Positions 44,349 to 52,805 of a DNA stretch of 64,000 nucleotides are shown here, one piece after another. Each line of letters begins with the position of its first letter. Within the stretch, counting starts at the first letter, position 1. A program made the translations under genes and the position numbers. This stretch comes from Martinezella tropici. Lineage in GTDB: Bacteria > Pseudomonadota > Alphaproteobacteria > Rhizobiales > Rhizobiaceae. The notes beneath the pieces were generated by a model that made no database searches, had not been told where the DNA came from, and saw only the letters and a list, made by a program, of their open reading frames with translations. The stretch spans positions 104,523 through 168,522 of the forward strand of contig JUHI01000014.1 in NCBI GenBank assembly GCA_000799755.1. Reading direction: 5' to 3'.

Positions 44349-44477
44349 CTCGCGCAAAACACGCCCTCCCAGGCAAGGCGTCGATCTCGTGTCCCCCGAT
44401 CGATCGCGGTATGCTAATTCATGACGCTATTAAGCGCCGATCCAAGCGGTTCGTCTTGCGGACTTGCGCATTTTTTC

Positions 44478-44491
44478 TGCGGGATCCCGCA
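44478..44491. promoter_or_regulatory. 14-base palindrome between the two-component system and the ABC operon
   Basis: TGCGGGATCCCGCA is a perfect palindrome in the 307-base divergent gap, 165 bases before the binding-protein start. It is a candidate site for the response regulator. A six-base T-run lies just before it. Confidence 0.4.
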
Positions 44492-44655
44492 AGGCCTCGC
44501 GTCGTAAGCGCCTGTACAAGCGCAACAATCTCAGACATCCTGCTTGTACTGAGAGGGGAACCTTCAGTGCAAATATTATTTTCGATCGTTTGTTGAGGAG
44601 CGCGTTCGAAAATCTTGGCCCGGCGATTGAAGTACGGGCTCTTTGGGAGGAAAAC

Positions 44656-45672
44656 ATGAATATTGCCAAGATGCTTCTGGCATCCGCCGTCATCGTTTGC
44701 GCTGCCGTGCCGGGTTCCGCCTTTGCTGATACAGCATCCAAGAAAATTGCATTGTCGAACAATTATGCCGGCAATTCCTGGCGTCAGGCCATGCTCACCA
44801 GCTGGCAGAAGGTCACGGGCGAAGCCGTAAAGGCCGGCGTGGTTGCCGCCGCCGATCCGTTTACCACGGCAGAAAACCAGGCAACCGAACAGGCCGCGCA
44901 GATCCAGAACATGATCCTGCAGGGCTACGATGCGATCGTCATCGATGCCGCCTCACCGACCGCGCTCAATGGTGCCATCAAGGAGGCCTGCGATGCCAAG
45001 ATCGTGGTCGTGTCTTTCGACGGTATCGTCACCGAGCCCTGCGCCTGGCGGATCGCCGTCGACTTCAAGGGCATGGGCGCGAGCCAGATCGAGTACCTCG
45101 CCAAGAAGATGCCGAAGGGCGGCAATGTACTCGAAATCCGCGGGCTTGCCGGCGTTTCCGTCGATGACGAGATTTCGGCTGGCATTCATGACGCGGCTGC
45201 CAAATATCCGCAGTTCAAGATCGTCGGTTCGGTCCATGGCGACTGGGCGCAAGACGTCGCGCAGCGTGCCGTCGCCGGTATCCTCCCAAGCCTTCCCGAC
45301 ATCGCCGCGGTCGTAACCCAGGGCGGTGACGGCTATGGTGCCGCCCAGGCATTTGCCGCCGCAAAGCGCCCGATGCCGACGATCGTCATGGGTAATCGCC
45401 AGGACGAACTCGCCTGGTGGAAGAAGGAAAAGGATGCAAGCGGCTACGAGACCATGTCGGTCTCGATCGCGCCGGGCGTCTCGACACTTGCCTTCTGGGT
45501 CGCGCAGCAGATCCTCGACGGTCAAGAGGTGAAGAAGGATCTGGTCGTGCCGTTCCTGCGCATCGATCAGGATAATCTCGAAACCAATCTCGCCACCACG
45601 CAGGCGGGCGGGGTCGCGAACGTCGAATACACGCTCGATGATGCCAAGAAGGTCATTGCTGCGGCCAAGTAA
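44656..45672 (+). CDS. Periplasmic sugar-binding protein (ABC importer)
   Basis: A 338-residue exported protein. ATG at 44656 follows TTGGGAGGAAAAC. A signal peptide of about 24 residues ends GSAFAD. The mature fold is of the type 1 periplasmic kind (IALSNNYAGNSWRQAMLTSW, YDAIVIDAASPTALNGAIKE, VTQGGDGYGAAQAF). It is longer than the RbsB-like protein at 14823 and of a different subgroup. It starts the second sugar importer operon. Confidence 0.92.
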   Translation: MNIAKMLLASAVIVCAAVPGSAFADTASKKIALSNNYAGNSWRQAMLTSWQKVTGEAVKAGVVAAADPFTTAENQATEQAAQIQNMILQGYDAIVIDAASPTALNGAIKEACDAKIVVVSFDGIVTEPCAWRIAVDFKGMGASQIEYLAKKMPKGGNVLEIRGLAGVSVDDEISAGIHDAAAKYPQFKIVGSVHGDWAQDVAQRAVAGILPSLPDIAAVVTQGGDGYGAAQAFAAAKRPMPTIVMGNRQDELAWWKKEKDASGYETMSVSIAPGVSTLAFWVAQQILDGQEVKKDLVVPFLRIDQDNLETNLATTQAGGVANVEYTLDDAKKVIAAAK

Positions 45673-45694
45673 TCGATATCAGCCAGTGTAATGG

Positions 45695-45722
45695 CCGGTG
45701 CCGCTCAAAGCAGCGGCACCGG
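45695..45722 (+). other. Intercistronic hairpin
   Basis: An 11-base perfect stem (CCGGTGCCGCT and its complement) with a six-base loop lies 22 bases after the binding-protein stop. It lacks a T-tract, so it may stabilise the upstream message or attenuate transcription rather than end it. Confidence 0.6.
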
Positions 45723-45749
45723 TTGGCGCAACGCCCGGCCGGACGATCC

Positions 45750-47240
45750 ATGATTGCAGTCAAAGACAATAGTTCGATGAGAGACAATGCCGAGCGGCAA
45801 GCGATCGTCTCGGCCAGCGGAATCAAGGTCTATTTCGGTGCCGTCAAGGCGCTCGATGGCGCTGATCTGGCCATTCACGCCGGCGAGTGTATCGGCCTTG
45901 TCGGTCACAATGGGGCCGGCAAGTCGACTATCGTCAACGTCATAAACGGCGGCCTAAGCCCCCACGAGGGAGCCATCGCCTATGAGGGTGATGACTATGT
46001 GCGCGGCATCAATGCGGCGCGCGCGCATGGTATTCGCTGCGTTTTTCAGGAACTCTCGCTTGCTCCTAATCTGACCGTTGTCGAAAACATGCGGGTCGTC
46101 CATCACGGTCTTTCCGGCTGGAGCTGGCGCAGGCAGGCGGCCGCAATCGTGCGCGCAAAGCTCGATGAGGTTTTCCCCGGCCACAAGATCGATGTCATGC
46201 GCACCGTCGGTGAGCTTTCGATCGCGGAACGGCAGATGGTGGAGATTGCGATAACCTTCTGCAGCGTTGGTCAGGCGCCGAAGCTGGTGATCCTGGATGA
46301 GCCGACATCCTCGCTCGATGCGGGGCTCGCCGCACAGCTGATGGCCTATGTCCGCCGCTTTGTCGAGGCCGGCGGCGCCGTAATGCTGATCTCGCACATT
46401 CTTGGCGAGATACTTTCGACTGCGAGCCGCATCCTCGTGATGAAGGACGGTCGCGTCGTCGCTGACCGGGTCGCGCGGGACTTCAGCGTCAATAGCCTCG
46501 TCCAGGCGATGGGCAGCGTCGTCAAGGAGCAGGACCGCAAGCGCAGGGCAGAGGAGCGCGCTATTGCTGCGCCCATTCTCGCCTTGCCGTCACGCGGCGG
46601 CAAGGGACTTCCCTTCGAAGTTCGAAAGGGAGAAGTGATTGGCCTTGCCGGCCTTGCGGGCCATGGCCAGACCGACATGCTGCTCGATCTGCATCGATCC
46701 TTGTCCAGCAATTGGCTGCCCGGCGGGCGGGACAAGATTACCTTCGTTGCGGGCGATCGCGGCCTGAACGGGACTTTCCCCTTGTGGAGCATCCTGAAAA
46801 ATCTCAGCATCGCATCACTCGGCGATCTATCGAAGATGTCCCTTGTCGACAGGCAGCGGGAACAGAGCCTGGGTACGGATTGGAAGGGCCGGATCGAAAT
46901 CCGGACACCAGTGATGGAAAACGGCATCCTGTCCTTGTCCGGCGGCAATCAGCAGAAGGTGCTGTTTGCCCGCGCCCTCGCGACGACGTCACCGATCGTG
47001 CTGATGGATGATCCCATGCGTGGTGTCGATATCGGTACCAAGCAGGAGGTCTATCGAATCCTCAACGAAGAGGCTTCGACCGGCCGGACATTCATCTGGT
47101 ACTCCACCGAAATGGACGAGATCCGCCTTTGCGACCGTGCCTATGTCTTTCGTGACGGTTTCATCGTCACGGAGCTGGTCGGCGATGAAATCACGGAAGA
47201 GAACGTGCTTGCAGCTTCCTTTGCCGGGGAGGGCGCATGA
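45750..47240 (+). CDS. Sugar ABC transporter ATP-binding protein (two domains)
   Basis: A protein of about 496 residues. Domain 1 has Walker A GHNGAGKST, the signature-like LSIAERQMVEIA and Walker B LVILDEPTSSLD. Domain 2 has a degenerate Walker A (GLAGHGQTDML), the signature LSGGNQQKVLFARAL and VLMDDPMRGVDIG, where the usual catalytic Glu-after-Asp is replaced by Asp. This is the RbsA pattern. The start at 45750 is a choice; ATG at 45777 is an alternative. Confidence 0.92.
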   Translation: MIAVKDNSSMRDNAERQAIVSASGIKVYFGAVKALDGADLAIHAGECIGLVGHNGAGKSTIVNVINGGLSPHEGAIAYEGDDYVRGINAARAHGIRCVFQELSLAPNLTVVENMRVVHHGLSGWSWRRQAAAIVRAKLDEVFPGHKIDVMRTVGELSIAERQMVEIAITFCSVGQAPKLVILDEPTSSLDAGLAAQLMAYVRRFVEAGGAVMLISHILGEILSTASRILVMKDGRVVADRVARDFSVNSLVQAMGSVVKEQDRKRRAEERAIAAPILALPSRGGKGLPFEVRKGEVIGLAGLAGHGQTDMLLDLHRSLSSNWLPGGRDKITFVAGDRGLNGTFPLWSILKNLSIASLGDLSKMSLVDRQREQSLGTDWKGRIEIRTPVMENGILSLSGGNQQKVLFARALATTSPIVLMDDPMRGVDIGTKQEVYRILNEEASTGRTFIWYSTEMDEIRLCDRAYVFRDGFIVTELVGDEITEENVLAASFAGEGA

Positions 47241-48181
47241 TGCGTCCATCGTCCTCGACCCTTCGCTTGCTCATCCCGGCCTTGTCGCTGGCCGTTCTCC
47301 TGATTGCGGTTTTTTATCTTCAGCCGCGGGCCATGAGCTATGTCGGCCTCAACCTGCTCTTTAATCTCGCGGTGCCGATTGCGCTCGCGACGATCGCGCA
47401 GATGCTGATCATGTCGGTCAACGACCTCGACCTGTCGATGGGCACCTTCGTCAGTTTCATCGCCTGCGTCGCTGCGACCTATCTGCAGTCGGCGCCCCTG
47501 TTCGGCATCCTCATCCTGGTCGCGGCGGTTGCTGTCTATGCGGCCATGGGCGTGATCATCTATGTTAGGGATCTGCCGTCGATCGTCGTTACCCTCGGCA
47601 TGAGCTTTGTCTGGGGCGGCTTTGCCGTGCTGCTGCTGCCGGCGCCGGGCGGGACGGCACCCGACTGGGCGCGTTGGCTGATGACATCGAAGCCGCCGCT
47701 TGTCCCCATGGCGATTGTTGCGAGCGTTGTCATTGCGCTGGTTTCACATTTCATCGTCATGCGTTCGTCATTCGGTGTGCTGATCCGCGGTGTCGGCGGC
47801 AACCAGCGTTCGCTTCAGCGCGCCGGCTGGTCCGTCGTCACCCTGCGCGCGGCCGCCTATGCGCTGGCCGGGTTCTTCGCGGTCCTATCGGGCATCGCAC
47901 TGGTTGGGCTTACGACCTCGGCGGATGCGAATATCGCGCTGCGTTACACGCTGCTGTCGATCGCCGGTGTCATCCTTGGCGGCGGCGAGTTCATCGGTGG
48001 TCGCGTCTCGCCCGTCGGTGCCGTCATCGGTGCCTTGACCCTCACTCTGGCGGGCTCGTTTCTGTCATTCCTGCGGATCTCGCCGGATTGGCAGATCGGT
48101 GCGCAAGGCGCCATTCTGATCATCGTGCTTGCCCTGCGGCTCTTGCTCAACCGCGTAGAGAAGCGGGAGAAACACTCATGA
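47237..48181 (+). CDS. Sugar ABC transporter permease
   Basis: A 314-residue RbsC-type permease with about eight to ten helices. It shows LIMSVNDLDLSMGTFVSFIA and LSIAGVILGGGEFIGGRVSP, and the GVGGNQRSLQRAGWSV cytoplasmic loop. It overlaps the ATPase stop and the second permease start by four bases each. Two different permeases imply a heterodimer. Confidence 0.92.
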   Translation: MMRPSSSTLRLLIPALSLAVLLIAVFYLQPRAMSYVGLNLLFNLAVPIALATIAQMLIMSVNDLDLSMGTFVSFIACVAATYLQSAPLFGILILVAAVAVYAAMGVIIYVRDLPSIVVTLGMSFVWGGFAVLLLPAPGGTAPDWARWLMTSKPPLVPMAIVASVVIALVSHFIVMRSSFGVLIRGVGGNQRSLQRAGWSVVTLRAAAYALAGFFAVLSGIALVGLTTSADANIALRYTLLSIAGVILGGGEFIGGRVSPVGAVIGALTLTLAGSFLSFLRISPDWQIGAQGAILIIVLALRLLLNRVEKREKHS

Positions 48182-49128
48182 CGGTTCTTCGCGTGCTTGG
48201 CCGCAAGCCCTGGATCTGGTCATTCCTTGCAACCATTATCGTCTGGCTTGTGACCGTGTTCTTCACCGGTGGAGCAAGCGCGATAGGCCTGTCCCAGGCT
48301 GCGTTGACCTTCGCAGCTTTCTCCGTAATCGTCGGCATCGGGCAGATGTTCGTCATCACGCTCGGCCCTGGAAACATCGATCTTTCCGTGCCGGCCACCA
48401 TGACGCTTGCGGGCACTTTGGCGCTGAAACTGATGAATGTCGAGGACGCCATGATCGTGCCCGGGCTGCTGGTGTCGATCCTCATCGGCCTTGGCATCGG
48501 GATCGGCAATTATGCGCTCATCAAGCTCTTGCGCATTCCGCCGATCATCGCGACGCTCTCGATGAGCTTCATCATCCAGTCGACGGCAATCTGGAGCAAT
48601 CGCGGCCTGCGCATCAAGCCGCCCGAACAACTGGCTGACTTCGCCACATCAGGCTTCTTCGGCGTGCCGAATGTGGCGATCGTCGCGCTGCTGGTCTCCC
48701 TACTTGCATGGGTGCTGTTGGAGCGGACGATCTATGGTCGATGGATTTCAGCCATTGGGCAAAGCATGTTTGCCGCGAGAATGGCAGGCATTCCCGTCGA
48801 CGGCACTCGGCTTGCGACCTACGTGCTCTGCGCCATCCTCGCCTCGGTCTGCGGCTATCTGCTTGCAAGCTTCTCCGGCGGCGCAGCTCTCAACATGGGC
48901 GCTGAATATCTGCTGATGTCGATTGCCGTCGTTATCATCGGCGGAACGGCAGTGGCCGGTGGCGATTCCAACGTGCCCGGCATATGGGGCGCTTCGTTGT
49001 TCATGTTCCTGGTGGTATCCATGCTGAACACCTATGGCTTCGGCGCCGGCCCGCGGCTGGTTCTCACCGGCCTCATCATCATCGCCGTTATTCTGATTGC
49101 GGGCGGTCGCCCAACCGGCGGACGCTGA
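48178..49128 (+). CDS. Sugar ABC transporter permease
   Basis: A 316-residue second RbsC-type permease with MFVITLGPGNIDLSVPATMT, AIGQSMFAARMAGIPVDGTR and VVIIGGTAVAGGDSNVPGIW. The start overlaps the previous stop by four bases. It is followed after 34 bases by the lactonase gene. The substrate of the importer is unknown; a sugar whose oxidation gives a lactone would fit. Confidence 0.92.
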   Translation: MTVLRVLGRKPWIWSFLATIIVWLVTVFFTGGASAIGLSQAALTFAAFSVIVGIGQMFVITLGPGNIDLSVPATMTLAGTLALKLMNVEDAMIVPGLLVSILIGLGIGIGNYALIKLLRIPPIIATLSMSFIIQSTAIWSNRGLRIKPPEQLADFATSGFFGVPNVAIVALLVSLLAWVLLERTIYGRWISAIGQSMFAARMAGIPVDGTRLATYVLCAILASVCGYLLASFSGGAALNMGAEYLLMSIAVVIIGGTAVAGGDSNVPGIWGASLFMFLVVSMLNTYGFGAGPRLVLTGLIIIAVILIAGGRPTGGR

Positions 49129-49162
49129 CACTATTCCCCCAGCAGCTTTTAGGACATCTGAA

Positions 49163-50083
49163 ATGCCAAACGACGCATCACCTCTCTATGAGATCTACGA
49201 TACACGTTTCCGCAACCGTGTCGTTCCGAGCGCTGGGCTGGAAGAGCTTTATTCCGATTGCCGTTGGGCGGAAGGTCCCGTCTGGTTTGCCGACAGCGGC
49301 AGCCTGATCTGGAGCGATATTCCCAATGAGCGCATGATGCGTTGGGTGCCGGGGGGCAGTGTGTCGATTTTTCGGTCGCCGTCCAATTTTTCCAACGGCA
49401 ATACGCGCGACCGTCAGGGGCGCCTGGTGTCGTGCGAACACGGGGGCCGTCGGGTGACGCGCACGGAGATCGACGGCTCAATCACGGTTCTTGCGGACAG
49501 CTATAAGGGCAAGCGCCTGAACTCGCCCAACGATGTCGTCGTTCGTTCAGATGGAACCATCTGGTTTACCGACCCGACCTACGGCATCCTTTCCAACTAC
49601 GAGGGCTACAAGGCGGAACCGGAGCAGGTGAGCCGCAATGTCTATCGGCTCGATCCTTCGACGGGTGAACTGGACGTCGTGATCGAGGATTTTCGCCAGC
49701 CGAACGGCTTGGCCTTCTCTCCCGACGAGACAAAGCTTTACGTTGCCGATTCCGCCGCCAGCCATGACATCGAAGCCCCGAGGCATATTCGCGTCTTCGA
49801 CGTTATGGATGGAAGGAAACTCACGAACGGTCGCGTCTTCTGCAACATCGATACCGGCATTCCGGACGGCTTGCGTGCCGATGTGGACGGCAATATCTGG
49901 ACGAGTGCTGGCGATGGTGTTCATTGCTTCGCAGGCGATGGCACCTTGATCGGCAAGATCAAGATACCACAGACTGTTGCCAATCTTACCTTCGGTGGTC
50001 CACGCCGCAATCAGCTGTTCATCACCGCCACGCGATCGCTCTACCGGGTTTACACGACTGCGACGGGCGCTCAGGTGCCGTGA
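49163..50083 (+). CDS. SMP-30/gluconolactonase-type lactonase
   Basis: A 306-residue six-bladed beta-propeller of the SMP-30/LRE family. It has WAEGPVWFADSGSLIWSDIP (with the metal-binding Glu), GRLVSCEHGGRRVTRTEIDG, LNSPNDVVVRSDGTIWFTDP and QPNGLAFSPDETKLYVADSA, giving the expected Glu, Asn and Asp metal ligands. It would hydrolyse a sugar lactone in the cytoplasm. It is the last gene of the ABC operon, which points to an aldose oxidised to a lactone. Confidence 0.92.
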   Translation: MPNDASPLYEIYDTRFRNRVVPSAGLEELYSDCRWAEGPVWFADSGSLIWSDIPNERMMRWVPGGSVSIFRSPSNFSNGNTRDRQGRLVSCEHGGRRVTRTEIDGSITVLADSYKGKRLNSPNDVVVRSDGTIWFTDPTYGILSNYEGYKAEPEQVSRNVYRLDPSTGELDVVIEDFRQPNGLAFSPDETKLYVADSAASHDIEAPRHIRVFDVMDGRKLTNGRVFCNIDTGIPDGLRADVDGNIWTSAGDGVHCFAGDGTLIGKIKIPQTVANLTFGGPRRNQLFITATRSLYRVYTTATGAQVP

Positions 50084-50171
50084 AGAGTCCGCTCTAGCAG
50101 GATTTGATGGTTCCAGCCGATGGTGCTGCACCGTCGCCGGCTGAAGCCAGCTCAGCCAACGCCTATTAAAG

Positions 50172-50549
50172 TTGCCGCGACGGGCAACGCGTACCTGCCA
50201 CATCCAGAAAGGCAGAGATTACGGCACCAAATTCATGCGAGGCTTGGTCAAGGAAATTCGCAAAGATCCCACCGGCGACCTGTCCGGCCGCATACTTGCG
50301 TTAAGGGCCGACACGAGCGAGAGAATGTGTTCGCATTCGTTCCATAAAGAAGCTGGTATAACGCCCGCCCAATTCGTTGAGGCCACCCGGATCGCGCGTG
50401 CAAAGATGCTCCTTGAGACGTCCGACTGGTCTTTGGCTCGCATTGCTGCACGTGTCGGCTTTGGGCGCCTTCATGCGCTGCGTCGCGTGTTTCAAAAGCG
50501 GCTAAGAATTGCACTCGGGCTTTATCGTGATCGTTTTGGCGGGAAATAG
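50172..50549 (+). pseudogene. AraC-family regulator, C-terminal remnant
   Basis: The frame covers only the DNA-binding part of an AraC/GlxA-type regulator: SHSFHKEAGITPAQFVEATR, ARAKMLLETSDWSLARIAAR, and VGFGRLHALRRVFQKRL. The first helix-turn-helix is damaged and the N-terminal sensor domain (usually about 200 residues) is absent. No good ribosome site precedes it. It is a relic. Confidence 0.72.
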
Positions 50550-50663
50550 CTCGAAATGCATGTTGCATCAGCAATTGGCGATGCGCCGCAAAAGAGAGTC
50601 GGACTACCGTTCATGGTAGCCTATGTCATCGCAGTCTTCACGATGTGGACGGTTATCTCAATT

Positions 50664-51284
50664 TCAAATCGCGTCAGGTCGGTACGAAAGTCGGAAGTAG
50701 TTGATCAACTCTGATAAGCTGTCGAGCAGTGGTGCAGCTGTCTGCGACGCCTTCGCCATTGTCATCGCGCCGGAATAGACGGCGACGACGAACATGGCCG
50801 CTTTTTGCGGGTCGAGATCTGAGGCAAGACCGGCATCCAAATCGTCACGCAGTTTGCTGGCAATCGCCGCGCGCCAGTTCTGGAAGATCGCATCCATCTC
50901 CAGTCTCAGTTCCGGATCATGGGATGATAGCTCCACGGCAAGGTTGTTCAGTGGACATCCGGAGACGGAACCATTCCTCTCCAATTCAGCGATTATGGTG
51001 CAGAATGCATCTCGAATGCCGGCGGGCGCAGAAGTCGCCCTGCTCACCGGTATAATCCAGGCGTCGGCGACGGCAGGCGCTATTCCCTCTCTTATGACAC
51101 ACAAGCCAAGCGCCTTCTTGCTTGGAAAATGGTGGGCAAACGCTCCGCTGGAAACGTTCGACGCGTCCCGAAGATGATGCATCGAAGATGCCGTGTAGCC
51201 ATCGCGGGACATAACCGCGAAAGATGCATCAATGATTTTCCGACGCATGCCCTCCGGATCGTTCGTTCTACCTCCGATCACCAT
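50664..51284 (-). CDS. TetR-family transcriptional regulator
   Basis: A protein of about 206 residues. The TetR helix-turn-helix is IIDASFAVMSRDGYTASSMH, then HLRDASNVSSGAFAHHFPSK, followed by a ligand-binding half with CPLNNLAVELSSHDPELRLE, the TetR_C_16/LmrA-like type. ATG at 51284 has GAGGAT before it. It is divergent from the NIPSNAP gene with two inverted repeats over the promoter, so it probably represses that gene. Confidence 0.92.
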   Translation of the reverse strand: MVIGGRTNDPEGMRRKIIDASFAVMSRDGYTASSMHHLRDASNVSSGAFAHHFPSKKALGLCVIREGIAPAVADAWIIPVSRATSAPAGIRDAFCTIIAELERNGSVSGCPLNNLAVELSSHDPELRLEMDAIFQNWRAAIASKLRDDLDAGLASDLDPQKAAMFVVAVYSGAMTMAKASQTAAPLLDSLSELINYFRLSYRPDAI

Positions 51285-51327
51285 CAATCCTCACATAGCC
51301 GTTCAAAAACCATCTCAAAATACCAGC

Positions 51328-51381
51328 TTGACAAAACAGGTCAATCATCCTGTATGTTTAAAACAGGTCAATTGACCTGTT
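51328..51381 (+). promoter_or_regulatory. Promoter with two TetR-type operators
   Basis: A -35 TTGACA (51328-51333) is 17 bases from TGTATG (51351-51356). An imperfect site ACAGG...CCTGT (51336-51353) covers the spacer, and a perfect 20-base palindrome AACAGGTCAATTGACCTGTT (51362-51381) covers the start region. Repression of the NIPSNAP gene and the regulator itself is expected. Confidence 0.8.
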
Positions 51382-51393
51382 GGGGAGGGATGT

Positions 51394-52122
51394 ATGCAGC
51401 ATACGATATTCGAATTACGTCGCTATCGACTTCGTCCAGACGCGCGTGAGCTGTTGCTTGACGTATTCGAACGCGAGTTTGTCGAAACGCAAGAAGAGCT
51501 CGGCATCGGCCTTCCCGCTTTCTATCGAGATCTCGACGACCCGAACGCATTCGTCTGGGTCCGCTCGTTCGCGAACATGCAAGCACGAGCCGGCGCACTT
51601 GCCGCCTTCTATTCGGGGCCTGTCTGGAAAGCTCATGGCGCCGCGGCCAATGCGACCATGGTCAATTCCGACAATGTGCTTCTGCTTCGCCCTGCAAGCC
51701 CATGGCCGGCATTTGCCGCCAATAGCTCAACGAGGCCGCCTGTCGGCGCCTCGTCGGTGCCAGCGGGCTTGACCACCATTACCTCCTGCTCGCTTGCGCC
51801 AGGCTCGGCGGAGAAGTTTGCCGATCTGTTCGAACGTGAAGCAAGGAAGCTGATCGAGGCCGCAGGTGCGCGCGTCGACGGGATGTTTATCACTGAGACG
51901 AGCGCAAACACATTTCCGCGCTTGCCCGTCCGGGAGGGCGAAACCGTATTCGTCTGGTTCTCGACCTTCGCCAGTCGACTGGCCTATGAGGACTATCTCG
52001 CAAGACTGACCGATTCGGAGGTCTGGCGATCTAAGGTTTTCCCGATGTTGGATCAAGAAGTTTGGCGAGCGATGGAGACAGTCCGCCTCACGCCAACGGC
52101 TCGCTCTCTCGGTGTATGGTAA
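51394..52122 (+). CDS. NIPSNAP-family protein
   Basis: A 242-residue protein with two ferredoxin-like NIPSNAP domains (about residues 3-105 and 125-235). It starts MQHTIFELRRYRLRPDAREL and has VWVRSFANMQARAGALAAFY, then VFVWFSTFASRLAYEDYLAR. ATG at 51394 follows GGGGAGGGATGT. The family is related to dimeric alpha-beta barrel proteins; some members take part in small-molecule degradation. The function here is unknown, controlled by the divergent TetR gene. Confidence 0.88.
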   Translation: MQHTIFELRRYRLRPDARELLLDVFEREFVETQEELGIGLPAFYRDLDDPNAFVWVRSFANMQARAGALAAFYSGPVWKAHGAAANATMVNSDNVLLLRPASPWPAFAANSSTRPPVGASSVPAGLTTITSCSLAPGSAEKFADLFEREARKLIEAAGARVDGMFITETSANTFPRLPVREGETVFVWFSTFASRLAYEDYLARLTDSEVWRSKVFPMLDQEVWRAMETVRLTPTARSLGVW

Positions 52123-52283
52123 CGTACCATATCGGCTCCGCAGTTCTTCTATACTAAAACGCGGAAAACGAGTTTCATATGTCAGCCCGATTTACAACGT
52201 AATAGTCTCGAGGACTTAGGTTTGCGGGTGCTTGAAACGCCGCGCCGCCGGCTCGTATCTCTTCAACAGCAAGGATCTGCTGA

Positions 52284-52805
52284 TCAAATATCAGCTGCCG
52301 TGCCTGCGTAGCACATTGCGATGAACGCCATGAGAGACGCAACCGCGAAGGTGTTGATGTTCAACAAGGTCGTAAGCTGATCGGAGCTCCAGGGAAAGAC
52401 CGGTTCTCTGATTGTCTTCCAGCAGACGGCGAAGCAGGCAAAAATGAAGCAGGCAAGGCCGCGTTGCCACCATTTCTCGCTCGCATGGAAAGACACCAGC
52501 ACCAGTGCCATGCAGGGCGCGAGGAACAGGAGGGTCCCTGACGCCTTTCCGAATAGGATGGTTTCGAAAACCGTGTCTAGCGTGCCGAATAGCGGGAGGG
52601 CGAACCGGGGGAAGAAAGGGGATCGCCCAGCGACCAAGGGGATCACGAGGAAGAAAGGAATGGCGACAAGTGTTACGGCGGACATGCCGACACCGTCGCC
52701 GATGAGCCACCAAATATAAAGCGGATAGAAGGGTTTGTTGGCTATGATCACCCAGGCAATCGTCACCGCAGCCTTGGTCCGCGGATCCAGCTGCGGCCTC
52801 GTCAT
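52284..52805 (-). CDS. Unrecognised membrane protein in the lipid-modification operon
   Basis: A 173-residue protein with about five membrane helices (AAVTIAWVIIANKPFYPLYI, VTLVAIPFFLVIPLVA, LLFLAPCMALVLVSFH, ACFIFACFAVCWKTI, FAVASLMAFIAMCYAGTA). I do not recognise the family. Its start overlaps the stop of the methyltransferase gene by four bases, so it is translationally coupled to a lipid methyltransferase and most likely acts in the same membrane-lipid process. Confidence 0.75.
   Translation of the reverse strand: MTRPQLDPRTKAAVTIAWVIIANKPFYPLYIWWLIGDGVGMSAVTLVAIPFFLVIPLVAGRSPFFPRFALPLFGTLDTVFETILFGKASGTLLFLAPCMALVLVSFHASEKWWQRGLACFIFACFAVCWKTIREPVFPWSSDQLTTLLNINTFAVASLMAFIAMCYAGTAADI

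Noticed and set aside
48178..49128. Longer version of the second permease starting about 500 bases upstream
   Set aside because: It would overlap most of the first permease in another frame; the ATGA overlap at 48178 and the membrane N-terminus give the real start.
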